The position numbers were made by a program, and so were the translations under genes. From Ardenticatenaceae bacterium (lineage in GTDB: Bacteria; Chloroflexota; Anaerolineae; Promineifilales; Promineifilaceae): a stretch of DNA of 64,000 nt. Positions 24,387 through 34,432 of the stretch are shown in pieces. The stretch's first letter is position 1. Every line of letters starts with the position of its first letter. The notes below the pieces were generated by a model. That model was not told where the DNA came from. It made no database searches and saw only the letters and a list, made by a program, of their open reading frames with translations. The stretch spans positions 37,540-101,539 of the forward strand of contig JACKCD010000017.1 in the NCBI GenBank assembly GCA_020634215.1, in the 5' to 3' direction.

Positions 24387-24947
24387 ATGAACGGTGAAAA
24401 CAACGTTCAGCAACTGAAAAAAGTTGAATCCCGCCTCGTTCCCATCCTCTTTGGCGGGTTCCTTATCCTCATCGGTCTCCTCTTCCTGCTCACCTCGCTC
24501 TTCAACATCCACATCGGAGCCTACTTATGGCCGTTTTTCATGATCATCCCCGGCCTGTTCCTGGTCGGGTATGCCATGATGAACGAAGCCAATGGTGAGG
24601 CCGCCGTCATCATTGGCAGCATCTTTACCGCCATCGGGCTGTTGCTGCTCTTCCAGGTCATCACAGGCTTTTGGGCAAGCTGGGCCTATGCCTGGGCGTT
24701 GGTGGCACCAACGGCCGTTGGCCTGGGTCTCATGCTCTGGGGTATGCGCTTCAACCGAGAGGAATCAATCAAAAGCGGCAAAGATTTAACCAGAATCGGC
24801 CTCATCCTCTTCATCGCCTTTGGTGTCTTCTTTGAACTCATCATTGGCATTAGCGGATTTGGCATGGCACGCTATGTCTGGCCGCTGCTGATTATTGGTC
24901 TAGGGCTGTGGGTTTTGGCAAAAAACCTGCGGCCAACGTGGCACTAG
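24387..24947 (+). CDS. LiaF-like multi-pass membrane protein (186 aa)
   Basis: About six membrane helices in pairs, with the repeated phrase YLWPFFMIIPGLFLVG and YVWPLLIIGLGLWVLAKNL, resemble the DUF5668/LiaF transmembrane domain seen in cell-envelope stress modules. ATG 24387 follows TAGGAGGT with good spacing. The next gene starts ten bases after the stop and has the same membrane motif, so they form an operon. Function is not known; envelope sensing is inference. Confidence 0.75.
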   Translation: MNGENNVQQLKKVESRLVPILFGGFLILIGLLFLLTSLFNIHIGAYLWPFFMIIPGLFLVGYAMMNEANGEAAVIIGSIFTAIGLLLLFQVITGFWASWAYAWALVAPTAVGLGLMLWGMRFNREESIKSGKDLTRIGLILFIAFGVFFELIIGISGFGMARYVWPLLIIGLGLWVLAKNLRPTWH

Positions 24948-24956
24948 GTGAAAACA

Positions 24957-26003
24957 ATGTCTGATACGACCCTTCGCCAACCGCAGCGAGAAGCCCCATC
25001 CATGTTTGGGCCGCTCGTTCTCATTGCGATTGGCCTCTACTTTTTGCTCTACAACATGGGCATTTTGCCCAGCTTTAACTGGTGGGCAATTGCCCGCTTT
25101 TGGCCGCTCATCCTGGTCTTTGCCGGAGCCAACATCCTGGTGCGCCAGATCCGACAGCCGTTTGGCAGCTTGCTTAGCCTAATCGTCGGGCTGCTCGCCA
25201 TCGGTACCTTTGGCTATCTGGTCTTCTTCACCGCCCCCGTTGCCCCCAACTGGCAGTTCTTCAACTTTGGCTCGGCGGAATTCAAAACCGACCACATCAC
25301 CTTCCCCATGAATGACGTGAGCAAGGCTACGGTTAGCATCACGGCCAATGTGCCAGGGCTAAATCTGCACGCACTAAGCGACAGCCAGCAGTTGATTGAG
25401 GGGGATGTTTCCTATTTTGATGAGCTGGTTTTTGACAGTAACCGGGCGGGCAGTGAGGTGAAAATTGACCTAGAAAGCCGCGAACAGCAGCCGGTCTGGT
25501 TTTTTAACCCCAACAGTTGGCGCGATCTGGGGTCGCTGGATCGGTGGGATGTGGGGCTAAACGGCCGTATTCCCACCGCCCTCGTCCTCAAACTCAACGC
25601 CAATGCCTCCGACCTTGACCTGCGCCAGCTCACGCTGACCCAGCTTCAGGTGCAGGCTAACGCCAGCCGCGTCAACCTGCTGCTGCCCAACGGCAGCTAC
25701 ATGGGTGACCTGAAAACAAATGCTGGTACAATGGAGCTGACGCTGCCGGCCGCTGGGCAGCAGGATTTGCTGATTGGCATGAGTGCCGGAAATATGGTGG
25801 TGCATGTGCCAGCGGACAGGGCGGTGCAGTTTACGGTGGATCGGGCAGTGGGTAGTTTTAGTGTGGAAAACGGCCGTTTAACCCTCATCTCCCAAAACGA
25901 CAACAACGAAGTGTGGGAAAGTGCCAACTTCAACACCGCCACCGACCCCTTGCGCGTCCGCCTAAACATTTCCGCCGGTAACGTCCGTGTCTACAGCGAT
26001 TAG
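24957..26003 (+). CDS. LiaF-like protein with toast-rack beta domain (348 aa)
   Basis: N-terminal helices (GPLVLIAIGLYFLLYNMGI, WPLILVFAGANILV, LLSLIVGLLAIGTFGYLVFF) are followed by an extracytoplasmic beta-rich domain of about 230 residues with repeated strands of the type LKLNANASDLDLRQL, LQVQANASRVNLLL and LRVRLNISAGNVRVYSD. This is the DUF4097/LiaF C-terminal (toast-rack) pattern. ATG 24957 with AGGTG upstream is chosen over GTG 24948. Located between two ABC exporters, it may be part of an envelope-stress unit. Confidence 0.75.
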   Translation: MSDTTLRQPQREAPSMFGPLVLIAIGLYFLLYNMGILPSFNWWAIARFWPLILVFAGANILVRQIRQPFGSLLSLIVGLLAIGTFGYLVFFTAPVAPNWQFFNFGSAEFKTDHITFPMNDVSKATVSITANVPGLNLHALSDSQQLIEGDVSYFDELVFDSNRAGSEVKIDLESREQQPVWFFNPNSWRDLGSLDRWDVGLNGRIPTALVLKLNANASDLDLRQLTLTQLQVQANASRVNLLLPNGSYMGDLKTNAGTMELTLPAAGQQDLLIGMSAGNMVVHVPADRAVQFTVDRAVGSFSVENGRLTLISQNDNNEVWESANFNTATDPLRVRLNISAGNVRVYSD

Positions 26004-26028
26004 GCTTTGTTGATCTATCAGAATCTTG

Positions 26029-26106
26029 AACCGCAAAGTTCGCAGAGGGCGCAAAGCAAGCAGGAAACAAGCTAAATCTTTGCGCTCTTTGTGTGTTCTG
26101 CGGTTC
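26029..26106. repeat. Repeat family D copy
   Basis: GAACCGCAAAGTTCGCAGAGGGCGCAAAG answered by CTTTGCGCTCTTTGTGTG...TGCGGTTC, between the LiaF-like operon and the ABC-2 exporter. Confidence 0.8.
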
Positions 26107-26116
26107 AACTGTTTAT

Positions 26117-27016
26117 ATGCATACCATTATTGTCTCTAACCTTGCCAAGTCCTTTGGTACCGTTCAGGCCGTGGCCGATGTCTCTTTCACCGTCAGCCCC
26201 GGCGAAATTTTTGGGCTGCTGGGGCCAAATGGCGCAGGCAAAACCACCACCCTGCGGCTGATGATGGACATTTTCAAGCCCGACGCTGGCGAAATCGCCA
26301 TCTTTGGTGGCGATCTCACCCTGGACAAAAAGCGGCGCATTGGCTACCTGCCCGAAGAACGCGGCCTCTACAAGGAAGAAAAGCTGGAAACCACCCTCCT
26401 CTATTTGGCGCAGCTAAAAGGGGTGGACGAAAAAACGGCGCGGCAGCGGTTGGGCGAATGGCTAGAGCGGCTCGATTTGGCCGAGCAGCGGCAGCAAAAA
26501 ATCCAAACCCTGAGCAAAGGAATGCAGCAAAAGGCGCAAATCATCGCCACGCTGCTGCACGACCCCGACCTGATCATCATTGACGAGCCGTTCTCCGGGC
26601 TTGACCCGGTCAACACGCGGCTGGTAAAGCAGATTTTTGAGGAGCAGCGGGCGGCCGGCAAAACCATCATCATGTCTACGCACCAGATGCACCAGGTGGA
26701 GGCATTGTGCAACCGCATTGTGTTGATTAACCGGGGGCGTAGCGTGCTGTATGGGCTGGTGAACGAAATTAAGCGCAACTTTGCGGGCAACGCCATTGTG
26801 CTGGAAGGGCAAGGGGATTTTAGCCAGGTGCCGGGGGTGTTGGACGTGCGCCAACACAATGGCACGTGGGAGATGGGGCTACAGGTCGGCACCGACCCGC
26901 AGGCTGTGCTGCAACAGCTCCTGACACAACCCGACAACCGCATCACCCGCTTTGAACTGGCCGAGCCGTCGTTGGATGATATTTTTGTGCAGGTGGTCGG
27001 AAGAAGTAATCAGTAA
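26117..27016 (+). CDS. ABC-2-type transporter ATPase (299 aa)
   Basis: The nucleotide-binding domain has Walker A GPNGAGKTT, signature LSKGMQQKAQ, Walker B LIIIDEPFSGLDP and an H-loop STHQMHQ. A C-terminal extension (about residues 225-299) with DIFVQVVGRS is usual in NatA-type ATPases that pair with ABC-2 permeases. Two such permeases follow on the same strand. Likely role: Na+ or drug extrusion; the substrate is not defined. ATG 26117 begins the conserved domain directly. Confidence 0.9.
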   Translation: MHTIIVSNLAKSFGTVQAVADVSFTVSPGEIFGLLGPNGAGKTTTLRLMMDIFKPDAGEIAIFGGDLTLDKKRRIGYLPEERGLYKEEKLETTLLYLAQLKGVDEKTARQRLGEWLERLDLAEQRQQKIQTLSKGMQQKAQIIATLLHDPDLIIIDEPFSGLDPVNTRLVKQIFEEQRAAGKTIIMSTHQMHQVEALCNRIVLINRGRSVLYGLVNEIKRNFAGNAIVLEGQGDFSQVPGVLDVRQHNGTWEMGLQVGTDPQAVLQQLLTQPDNRITRFELAEPSLDDIFVQVVGRSNQ

Positions 27017-27070
27017 ACAGTAATCGGTAATGGGTTGACCAGCACTGATTACTGATTATCGATTACTGAT
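27008..27070. repeat. Repeat family E (TAATCAGTAA / GATTACTGAT)
   Basis: TAATCAGTAAACAGTAATCGG is answered by CACTGATTACTGATTATCGATTACTGAT. The copy starts inside the last codons of the ATPase gene. Another copy is at 30891, and words occur inside the molybdoenzyme gene. Confidence 0.8.
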
Positions 27071-27083
27071 GACTGGATGGCAT

Positions 27084-28283
27084 ATGAACACTTTCTGGCT
27101 TGTAGCAAAACACGAATATCGGCGAATGGTGCTGCGGCGGGCGTTTGTGCTGACGACGCTGCTGATTCCGGTGGGAATGGCGGCGGTGATTGGGCTGGCG
27201 TTTTTGGTGGGGGCAAGTGCGGCGGATAAACGGCCGTTAGGCTACGTAGACCACACCCAGCAACTCGACATCACCCTGTGGCAAAACCAGCCCGATGCCG
27301 ACGTGGAACTGCGCCCCTTCTCCAACGAAGCCACCGCCCAAACGGCACTCGAAAACGGCGACATTCAGGCGTTTTTCGTCCTGCCCGCCAGCTACCCCAA
27401 CCCGCGCCAAACCGACCTCTACTTTTTGGAAGACCCGCCCAACGGCGACACCTGGGGCGCGTTTGATGACTTTGTGCGGCTTAACTATGTTGACACCCTT
27501 GACCCCGCCCTGCGGCAGCAGCTTCTCGACGGCCCGGCCGTTGTCGTCCGCGACCTCGACAGCGGCCGCACCTTTAGCTCCGCCAGCATCATCAACATCA
27601 TCCTCCCCTTTGTTGCCACCTTCATCTTCTTCATCGCCACCATGTCGGCCTCCGGCTATATGATTCAGGTGGTGGCTGACGAAAAAGAAAACCGCACCAT
27701 GGAAATCATGCTCACCTCACTCTCTCCCTTCCAGCTTATCGGCGGCAAAACCGTTGGGCTGCTGGGGGTGGCGCTAACCCAGCTTGGCATTTATGGGCTA
27801 ACGCTGGTGGTGGGGCTGCTGGTTGCCCGGCCATACGTGCTAGAACTGCAAACGGCCGTTATTCCCTGGGTCTACCTCGGCATCATGGCGCTCTTCTTCT
27901 TACCCGCCTTCGCCCTCATCGCCGGGATCATGGTCGCCATCGGCAGCATTGTGCCAAACTTGCAGCAAGGGCAGCAGGTGGCCGGGCTGCTCAACTTCCT
28001 GTTTATCCTGCCCATTTTCCTGCTGGCTATCATCATCGAAAACCCCAGCGCACCGCTGGCGGTTGCCTTCACCCTCTTCCCCACCACCGCCTTCCTCACC
28101 GTCTCGCTACGCTGGGGGCTGGGGTCGGTGCCGCTGTGGCAGCTTGGCACAAGTTGGGTGATTTTGGTGTTAACGGCCGTTTTTGCCGTCTGGGCAGCCG
28201 CCCGCATCTTTCGTATAGGAATGCTGCAATATGGTCAGCCGCTGTCGTGGAAAACGGCCGTTGCCGCCCTCCACAATAGCTAA
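27084..28283 (+). CDS. ABC-2-type permease, NatB-like (399 aa)
   Basis: One N-terminal helix (RRAFVLTTLLIPVGMAAVIGLAFLV), an extracytoplasmic domain of about 150 residues, and then five to six helices with the diagnostic VVADEKENRTMEIMLTSLSPFQLIGGK segment. This is the NatB/YhaP permease type that pairs with the upstream ATPase. ATG 27084 has GGATGG upstream; the frame's earlier ATG 27069 lies in the repeat. Confidence 0.9.
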   Translation: MNTFWLVAKHEYRRMVLRRAFVLTTLLIPVGMAAVIGLAFLVGASAADKRPLGYVDHTQQLDITLWQNQPDADVELRPFSNEATAQTALENGDIQAFFVLPASYPNPRQTDLYFLEDPPNGDTWGAFDDFVRLNYVDTLDPALRQQLLDGPAVVVRDLDSGRTFSSASIINIILPFVATFIFFIATMSASGYMIQVVADEKENRTMEIMLTSLSPFQLIGGKTVGLLGVALTQLGIYGLTLVVGLLVARPYVLELQTAVIPWVYLGIMALFFLPAFALIAGIMVAIGSIVPNLQQGQQVAGLLNFLFILPIFLLAIIIENPSAPLAVAFTLFPTTAFLTVSLRWGLGSVPLWQLGTSWVILVLTAVFAVWAAARIFRIGMLQYGQPLSWKTAVAALHNS

Positions 28284-28330
28284 ATGACGGACAACAGACC
28301 ACAGACCACAGACAACCGACGAGACCTTAC

Positions 28331-28363
28331 TTCATCCTTCGTCCGTGTTCGTCCGCGTCCCAT
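28331..28363. repeat. Repeat family C, short copy
   Basis: TCCTTCGTCCGTGTTCGTCC and CGCGTCC words directly upstream of the second ABC-2 permease. Confidence 0.65.
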
Positions 28364-28372
28364 TCTAAACCT

Positions 28373-29629
28373 ATGAAAACCATCTGGCTTGTCATCAAAC
28401 ACGACGTCGCCTTTGTTTTGCGGCAGCGATCCTTCTGGATCATGACCCTGCTCATGCCCGCTCTGCTCCTGGGTAGCAACGCCTACATTGCCGCCCAGGA
28501 CAACGCCCCCGCGTTAACCACTCCCACCCCAGCCGACCAACCCGCCCCGCCCCACATTGGGCTGGTGGATCACGCCAACCTCATCGCCCTCGTTCCCGAC
28601 GACCTCCCGCCCCATCTTTTTCTCCCCTTTGCCGACAAAACCAACGCGCAGGCCGCGCTTGACCAGGGCGACATCAGCCAATACGTGGTCATTCCCGCCG
28701 ATTTTGCCAGCGGCGGCGAAATCGTCATCTATGATCGGGGGTTCCAGCTTCTTAGCGGGGGCGACAACGGCAGCGTGGCCTTTAACGGCCGTTATGACTG
28801 GGCCTTAACCTACCTCATCACTGCCAACCTGACCAACGACACCCAGCTTGCCGCCGTGGTGCAAAACCCCACCCCCCGCGCCACCACACAATTCCACCGC
28901 CTCCAGCCACCCGCCCCTGCCGACGAAAGCAACAACTTGGGCATGGCAATCATCGTCGCCCGCGTCATGCCCTACCTGTTCTACTTCCTGCTTATCATGG
29001 GAGGCAGCTACATGATGCGGAGTGTGGTGGCGGAAAAAGAAAACCGCACCGTGGAGATTTTGTTGCTGAGTTTGGAACCTACCCAACTCATGATCGGCAA
29101 AATCATCGCCATGAGCGTCATCGTTGCCATCCAGCTGGTCGTTTGGGTTGGCGGCGGCATGTTGATTCTGGATCGCGCCGCTACGGTGATGCAATTGACC
29201 TCCTTTGCCTTCCCGCCCGGCTTCTTTGTCTGGGCCATTCTCTTTTTGCTGCTGGGCTACCTCCTTTTTGCCGCCATCATGTCGGCCGTGGGGGCACTGG
29301 CAACCAACGCCCGTGAAGGGGGGCAAGCTATCTGGATCTTGGTCATTCCCCTGATGCCCACGCTGATGTTTGGGCAGCTTTTTGCCGAGGAGCCAAACCA
29401 CCCACTGGTCATCGCCCTCAGCCTCTTCCCGTTCAGCTCCCCCAGCGCCATGGTGACGCGGCTGGCGGTAGGTGCGGTGCCTGCTTGGCAGCTCGTGGTC
29501 AGCTTGCTGGCGCTGGTTGGCACTACCTGGCTGTTCATTGTGCTGGCCGGCCGCTTCTTCAAGTCAGGCAATTTGCTGTCCGACACGTCATTTAGCTGGC
29601 GGCGGCTGGCTTCTGGTTGGCGAGGGTAA
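28373..29629 (+). CDS. ABC-2-type permease, second subunit (418 aa)
   Basis: Same layout as the preceding permease: N-terminal helix (RSFWIMTLLMPALLLGSNAYI), a soluble domain and C-terminal helices with VVAEKENRTVEILLLSLEPTQLMIGK. The two permeases probably form a heterodimer with the ATPase encoded at 26117. The gene is complete and ends before a REP-like hairpin. Confidence 0.9.
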   Translation: MKTIWLVIKHDVAFVLRQRSFWIMTLLMPALLLGSNAYIAAQDNAPALTTPTPADQPAPPHIGLVDHANLIALVPDDLPPHLFLPFADKTNAQAALDQGDISQYVVIPADFASGGEIVIYDRGFQLLSGGDNGSVAFNGRYDWALTYLITANLTNDTQLAAVVQNPTPRATTQFHRLQPPAPADESNNLGMAIIVARVMPYLFYFLLIMGGSYMMRSVVAEKENRTVEILLLSLEPTQLMIGKIIAMSVIVAIQLVVWVGGGMLILDRAATVMQLTSFAFPPGFFVWAILFLLLGYLLFAAIMSAVGALATNAREGGQAIWILVIPLMPTLMFGQLFAEEPNHPLVIALSLFPFSSPSAMVTRLAVGAVPAWQLVVSLLALVGTTWLFIVLAGRFFKSGNLLSDTSFSWRRLASGWRG

Positions 29630-29687
29630 ACGCTGGTAAAATCGCGCTTTATTATTTTTGACAGGATATTGTATCTATACAGTTGTC

Positions 29688-29707
29688 ATGCCCGCGAACG
29701 CGGGCAT
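29688..29707. repeat. Short REP-like hairpin ATGCCCGCG/CGCGGGCAT
   Basis: ATGCCCGCG AA CGCGGGCAT is a near-perfect palindrome. A degenerate relative (GTCATTCCCGCC...) is at about 21279. It sits about 60 bases after the ABC-2 permease and may help end that transcript. Confidence 0.55.
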
Positions 29708-29760
29708 CCAAACTTGACTGACAACTTATCTACCTTTTGGGAAAAACCTGTCCCAGTATC

Positions 29761-29800
29761 CAACAAACGGCCGTTTAACCCAACAAACGGCCGTTCCCAA
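29761..29800 (+). repeat. Tandem 20-bp unit containing AACGGCCGTT
   Basis: CCAACAAACGGCCGTT occurs twice exactly 20 bases apart (palindromes at 29766 and 29786), directly upstream of the P1 peptidase start. Confidence 0.85.
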
Positions 29801-29804
29801 ACAA

Positions 29805-30893
29805 ATGATGAAGCGCACCCGTCTCCGCGACCTGGGCATCAGCCTCGGTCACTTCCCCCCTGGTCCCCACAACGCCATCACCGACGTACCCGGTGTCACC
29901 GTCGGCCACAGCACCGTCATCCACGACGAACCCCGCCTCGCCCGCACCGGTGTCACCATGGTGCTGCCACGCGGCGGCGACGAATGGCACAACTACTGCT
30001 TTGCTGGCTACCACTCCTTTAACGGCAACGGTGAAATGACCGGCATTCCCTGGCTGGAAGAGTCGGGGATGCTTGGCTCCCCCATTGGCATCACCAACAC
30101 CCACCAGGTCGGCATTGTGCGCGACACCCTCGTCGAGCTATCCGAATCGCTGGGCTATCTCGACAGCTTTTTGCTGCCGGTGGTGGCCGAAACCTACGAT
30201 GGCTGGCTCAACGACATCAACGCTTTTCACCTAACCAAAGACCATGCGTTAGCCGCATACCACAACGCCAGCGGCGGCGCGGTGGCCGAAGGCAACGTGG
30301 GGGGCGGCACGGGGATGATTTGCCATGAATTTAAGGGGGGCATTGGCACCTCGTCGCGGGTGGTCAAAGTGGAAGAGGCGGACTATGTGCTGGGGGCTTT
30401 GGTGCAGGCCAACTACGGCGACCGCCGCCTTTTCCGGGTGGATGGCGTGCCGGTGGGGCGGCTGATTGCGGAGGAAGATGCGCCCCGGCCGGATTGGAAA
30501 CGGCCGTTACTCCCCTCCAGCTCCATCATCGTCATCATCGCCACCAACGCCCCGCTCATTGCCACCCAATGCCAACGGCTGGCGCAGCGAGCAACCGTGG
30601 GGCTGGCTCGCGTCGGCGGCACCGGCCACAACGGCAGCGGCGACATCTTCCTCGCTTTTGCCACTGGCAACAACCTGCCCAACCGCAGCCCCAACTTCCT
30701 GCACTCCCTCAACATGCTGCCCCACCGCCACATGGATGATCTGTTTGATGCCACCGCCGAAGCCGTCGAGGAAGCGATCATCAACGCCCTCTGCGCCGCC
30801 GAAACCATGACCGGCTTCCACGGCCACACCGTCCACGCCCTGCCGCTGGATAAGCTGCAGGCGATTATGAAGCAATATCAAGTATTACAGTAA
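29805..30893 (+). CDS. P1-family aminopeptidase, DmpA-like (362 aa)
   Basis: The sequence matches the S58/DmpA family of self-cleaving N-terminal nucleophile hydrolases: ITDVPGVTVGHSTV at the start, GNVGGGTGMICHEFKGGIGTSS, and SIIVIIATNAPLI beginning at about Ser240, the expected nucleophile after autocleavage. The usual Gly before the nucleophile is Ser here. These enzymes release N-terminal D- or L-amino acids or beta-peptides. ATG 29805 and 29808 are both possible. It is probably monocistronic. Confidence 0.85.
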   Translation: MMKRTRLRDLGISLGHFPPGPHNAITDVPGVTVGHSTVIHDEPRLARTGVTMVLPRGGDEWHNYCFAGYHSFNGNGEMTGIPWLEESGMLGSPIGITNTHQVGIVRDTLVELSESLGYLDSFLLPVVAETYDGWLNDINAFHLTKDHALAAYHNASGGAVAEGNVGGGTGMICHEFKGGIGTSSRVVKVEEADYVLGALVQANYGDRRLFRVDGVPVGRLIAEEDAPRPDWKRPLLPSSSIIVIIATNAPLIATQCQRLAQRATVGLARVGGTGHNGSGDIFLAFATGNNLPNRSPNFLHSLNMLPHRHMDDLFDATAEAVEEAIINALCAAETMTGFHGHTVHALPLDKLQAIMKQYQVLQ

Positions 30894-30948
30894 TCGGTAA
30901 TCAGTAATCGGTAATCAGTACTGGTCACTGATGACCGATTACTGATTG
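30891..30948. repeat. Repeat family E copy
   Basis: GTAATCGGTAATCAGTAATCGG answered by CACTGATGACCGATTACTGATT, between the P1 peptidase and the isomerase genes. Confidence 0.85.
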
Positions 30949-30962
30949 CTTCCCAAAAACCT

Positions 30963-32609
<1,647 letters not shown>

Positions 32610-32631
32610 CAGTTTGTCGGAAAAAGAATTT

Positions 32632-32753
32632 TGGGACGCAGATTTCCCTGTACGCGAAGCGGTCGTTCACGACATTCGGCCTGATTTTTGGACGTTTGAT
32701 GGCAAAGATCAGGTCACATCTGCGTTCGTCCGCGTCTGTCTGCGTCCTGTTTT
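32632..32753. repeat. Repeat family B copy
   Basis: GGGACGCAGATTTCCCTG at one end and CACATCTGCGTTCGTCC...CTGCGTCCTG at the other, after the pgi gene. It merges with family C/D words near 32720-32795. Confidence 0.7.
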
Positions 32754-32758
32754 CCAAG

Positions 32759-33247
32759 CTAAATCGTTGCGTCTCCTGTGTCTTCTGCGGTTAAATTGAG
32801 CCGCGAACGTAACTGGGCTAACTCGTTGTGAATCTCGGCCAGGGCGGCATTTTGTGCTTCCAAATGGGTCAAGATGGCGCGAATTTCTTCTTCGGCTTTC
32901 TGGTTAATCATAAAATCATTGTGCGCTTCCAACCGATCACGCACAGTCTGCCGATTTTGGCTCATCATGATCACTGGAGCGGTAAAGGCTGCTTGCAGCG
33001 ACATCACCAGATTCATCAGGATAAATGGGTACGGATCCCAATGGTTAATCCAGGCGGTCACGTTTAAGATCGCCCACAGCAGCAGCAAGCAGCTTTGACC
33101 AATGATAAAGCGCCAGGAGCCAACGGCCGTTGCCACCCAATCAGCCGCACGCTCCCCCCACGTCGCCTGGGCATCAACAAGGGCATTTACGTTGGCAACC
33201 GGGGGATGAGCGTGTGAGAAGGGTTGGGGAAAGGTCAATCGTTTCAT
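32759..33247 (-). CDS. DUF1003 membrane protein (162 aa)
   Basis: Two membrane helices (FIIGQSCLLLLWAILNVTAWI and FILMNLVMSLQAAFTAPVIMM) with WDPYPFILMNLVMS and MMSQNRQ are the DUF1003 signature. The C-terminus is a coiled coil (EEEIRAILTHLEAQNAALAEIHNELAQL). Function of the family is unknown. ATG 33247 starts MKRLTF; the longer frame begins in repeat sequence. The 3' end overlaps a repeat-D half copy. Confidence 0.85.
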   Translation of the reverse strand: MKRLTFPQPFSHAHPPVANVNALVDAQATWGERAADWVATAVGSWRFIIGQSCLLLLWAILNVTAWINHWDPYPFILMNLVMSLQAAFTAPVIMMSQNRQTVRDRLEAHNDFMINQKAEEEIRAILTHLEAQNAALAEIHNELAQLRSRLNLTAEDTGDATI

Positions 33248-33269
33248 AAAAATATACCAAAACAATAGG

Positions 33270-33360
33270 ACGCAGATCGGCCTGATTTCATTGATTGCAA
33301 AATGATTTTAGGCAAAACCCGCTTGCAATCTGCGTTTAGCAGGCAAATCTGCGTCCTATT
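33270..33360. repeat. Repeat family B copy
   Basis: AATAGGACGCAGATCGGCCTGATT ... GCAAATCTGCGTCCTATT between the DUF1003 gene and the end of the dehydrogenase gene. Confidence 0.85.
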
Positions 33361-33384
33361 TTAATGCTTCAGGGCGAGCCATGC

Positions 33385-34362
33385 TTACGGCATTTCAATC
33401 ACAATCTTAATCGAGCCTTCGTCGCGCGTACGCTGGAGCTCATAGGCGGCGGGCACTTGGGAGAAGGGGAAACGGTGGGTGAGAATGGGGGCAACATTGA
33501 TGGTGCCGTTGGCAATCATTTCCATCGCCAGCCAGGTAGAAGCGTGACCGGGTTCGGCATAGGCTCCCACGACGGCTTTGGCTTGCAGATTTTGCAGGAA
33601 AAAACGGCCGTAATCAAACATAAACTGCTGTTCATGCGGCACGCCAAAGCAGAACAACAGCCCATTCATTTTCAACAGTGAGACAGCCAAGTTGACTGCA
33701 TCTACCTCCCCGGCGGCCACCACCGCCACATCCACCATTTGCCCCTGCGTCAGATCGGCCACCATCGCCGCCACATCCAGCCCTGTGTTCTCGCCGCCGT
33801 TGTGGATGGTATTTGTCGCGCCATAGAGACGGCCGGCCGCCAGCCGATGCGCCTGTAAATCAACGGCAATAATACGCCGCGCCCCCAGCCGCCGCAGCAT
33901 AAAATCAAACCACAGCCCGGCCGACCCCTGCCCCACCACCGCCACATCCTTGCCAACCACGTTGGGCAGTTGGCGGCATGCATAAATGACGGTGCCAAGC
34001 TGTTGTGCCTGTAATAGTTCCTCAATCGGCCGGCCGGGTGGCAGCCGCAGCACATTTTCCGCCTGCGCCAAATAATATTCGGCCATCGCCGTTTGCTCTG
34101 GGGCAATGACCAGCGCCACGTCACCCACGTTAATGCCGCTGCCCGGCGCGTCTACGGCCACTACCTCGCCCACCACTTCGTGCCCCGTTGCGCCTGCAGG
34201 CGCCGGGTAATAATCGGCGGGCATGTAGTGTAAAAAGAAGACATCGCTGCCGCACAGCGACAGCCGTTGGGTGCGAATAAGGGCGTGACCAGGCTTCAGA
34301 GCCGGAATGTCTACCTCAACAAACTGTGTTTCACCTGGGGCGGTGATTTGAATGGCTTGCAT
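33385..34362 (-). CDS. Zinc-type alcohol dehydrogenase-like protein (325 aa)
   Basis: A medium-chain dehydrogenase/reductase: catalytic-zinc residues in LSLCGSDVFFLH and TGHEVVGEV, and a Rossmann segment VAVVGQGSAGLWFDFMLRRLGARRIIAVD. The four-cysteine structural zinc lobe seems absent. Relatives act on threonine, sorbitol or other polyols; the substrate is undefined. AAGGAG precedes ATG 34362. It lies 70 bases downstream of the SHMT-like gene on the same strand and probably shares its transcript, hinting at amino-acid or amino-alcohol chemistry. Confidence 0.82.
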   Translation of the reverse strand: MQAIQITAPGETQFVEVDIPALKPGHALIRTQRLSLCGSDVFFLHYMPADYYPAPAGATGHEVVGEVVAVDAPGSGINVGDVALVIAPEQTAMAEYYLAQAENVLRLPPGRPIEELLQAQQLGTVIYACRQLPNVVGKDVAVVGQGSAGLWFDFMLRRLGARRIIAVDLQAHRLAAGRLYGATNTIHNGGENTGLDVAAMVADLTQGQMVDVAVVAAGEVDAVNLAVSLLKMNGLLFCFGVPHEQQFMFDYGRFFLQNLQAKAVVGAYAEPGHASTWLAMEMIANGTINVAPILTHRFPFSQVPAAYELQRTRDEGSIKIVIEMP

Positions 34363-34379
34363 GGAAAACTCCTTGTAAA

Positions 34380-34416
34380 TGGTTGCTGGTGGCTTGTACC
34401 AACCACTAACCACCAG
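34380..34416. repeat. Repeat family G, short copy
   Basis: GGTTGCTGGTGGCTTG answered by CCAACCACTAACCACCAGCGAC between the SHMT-like and dehydrogenase genes. Confidence 0.55.
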
Positions 34417-34432
34417 CGACGATTTTTTGTGT

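Noticed and set aside
29650..29690. TTGACA-containing promoter before the P1 peptidase
   Set aside because: No -10 box at acceptable spacing follows the TTGACA at about 29658.
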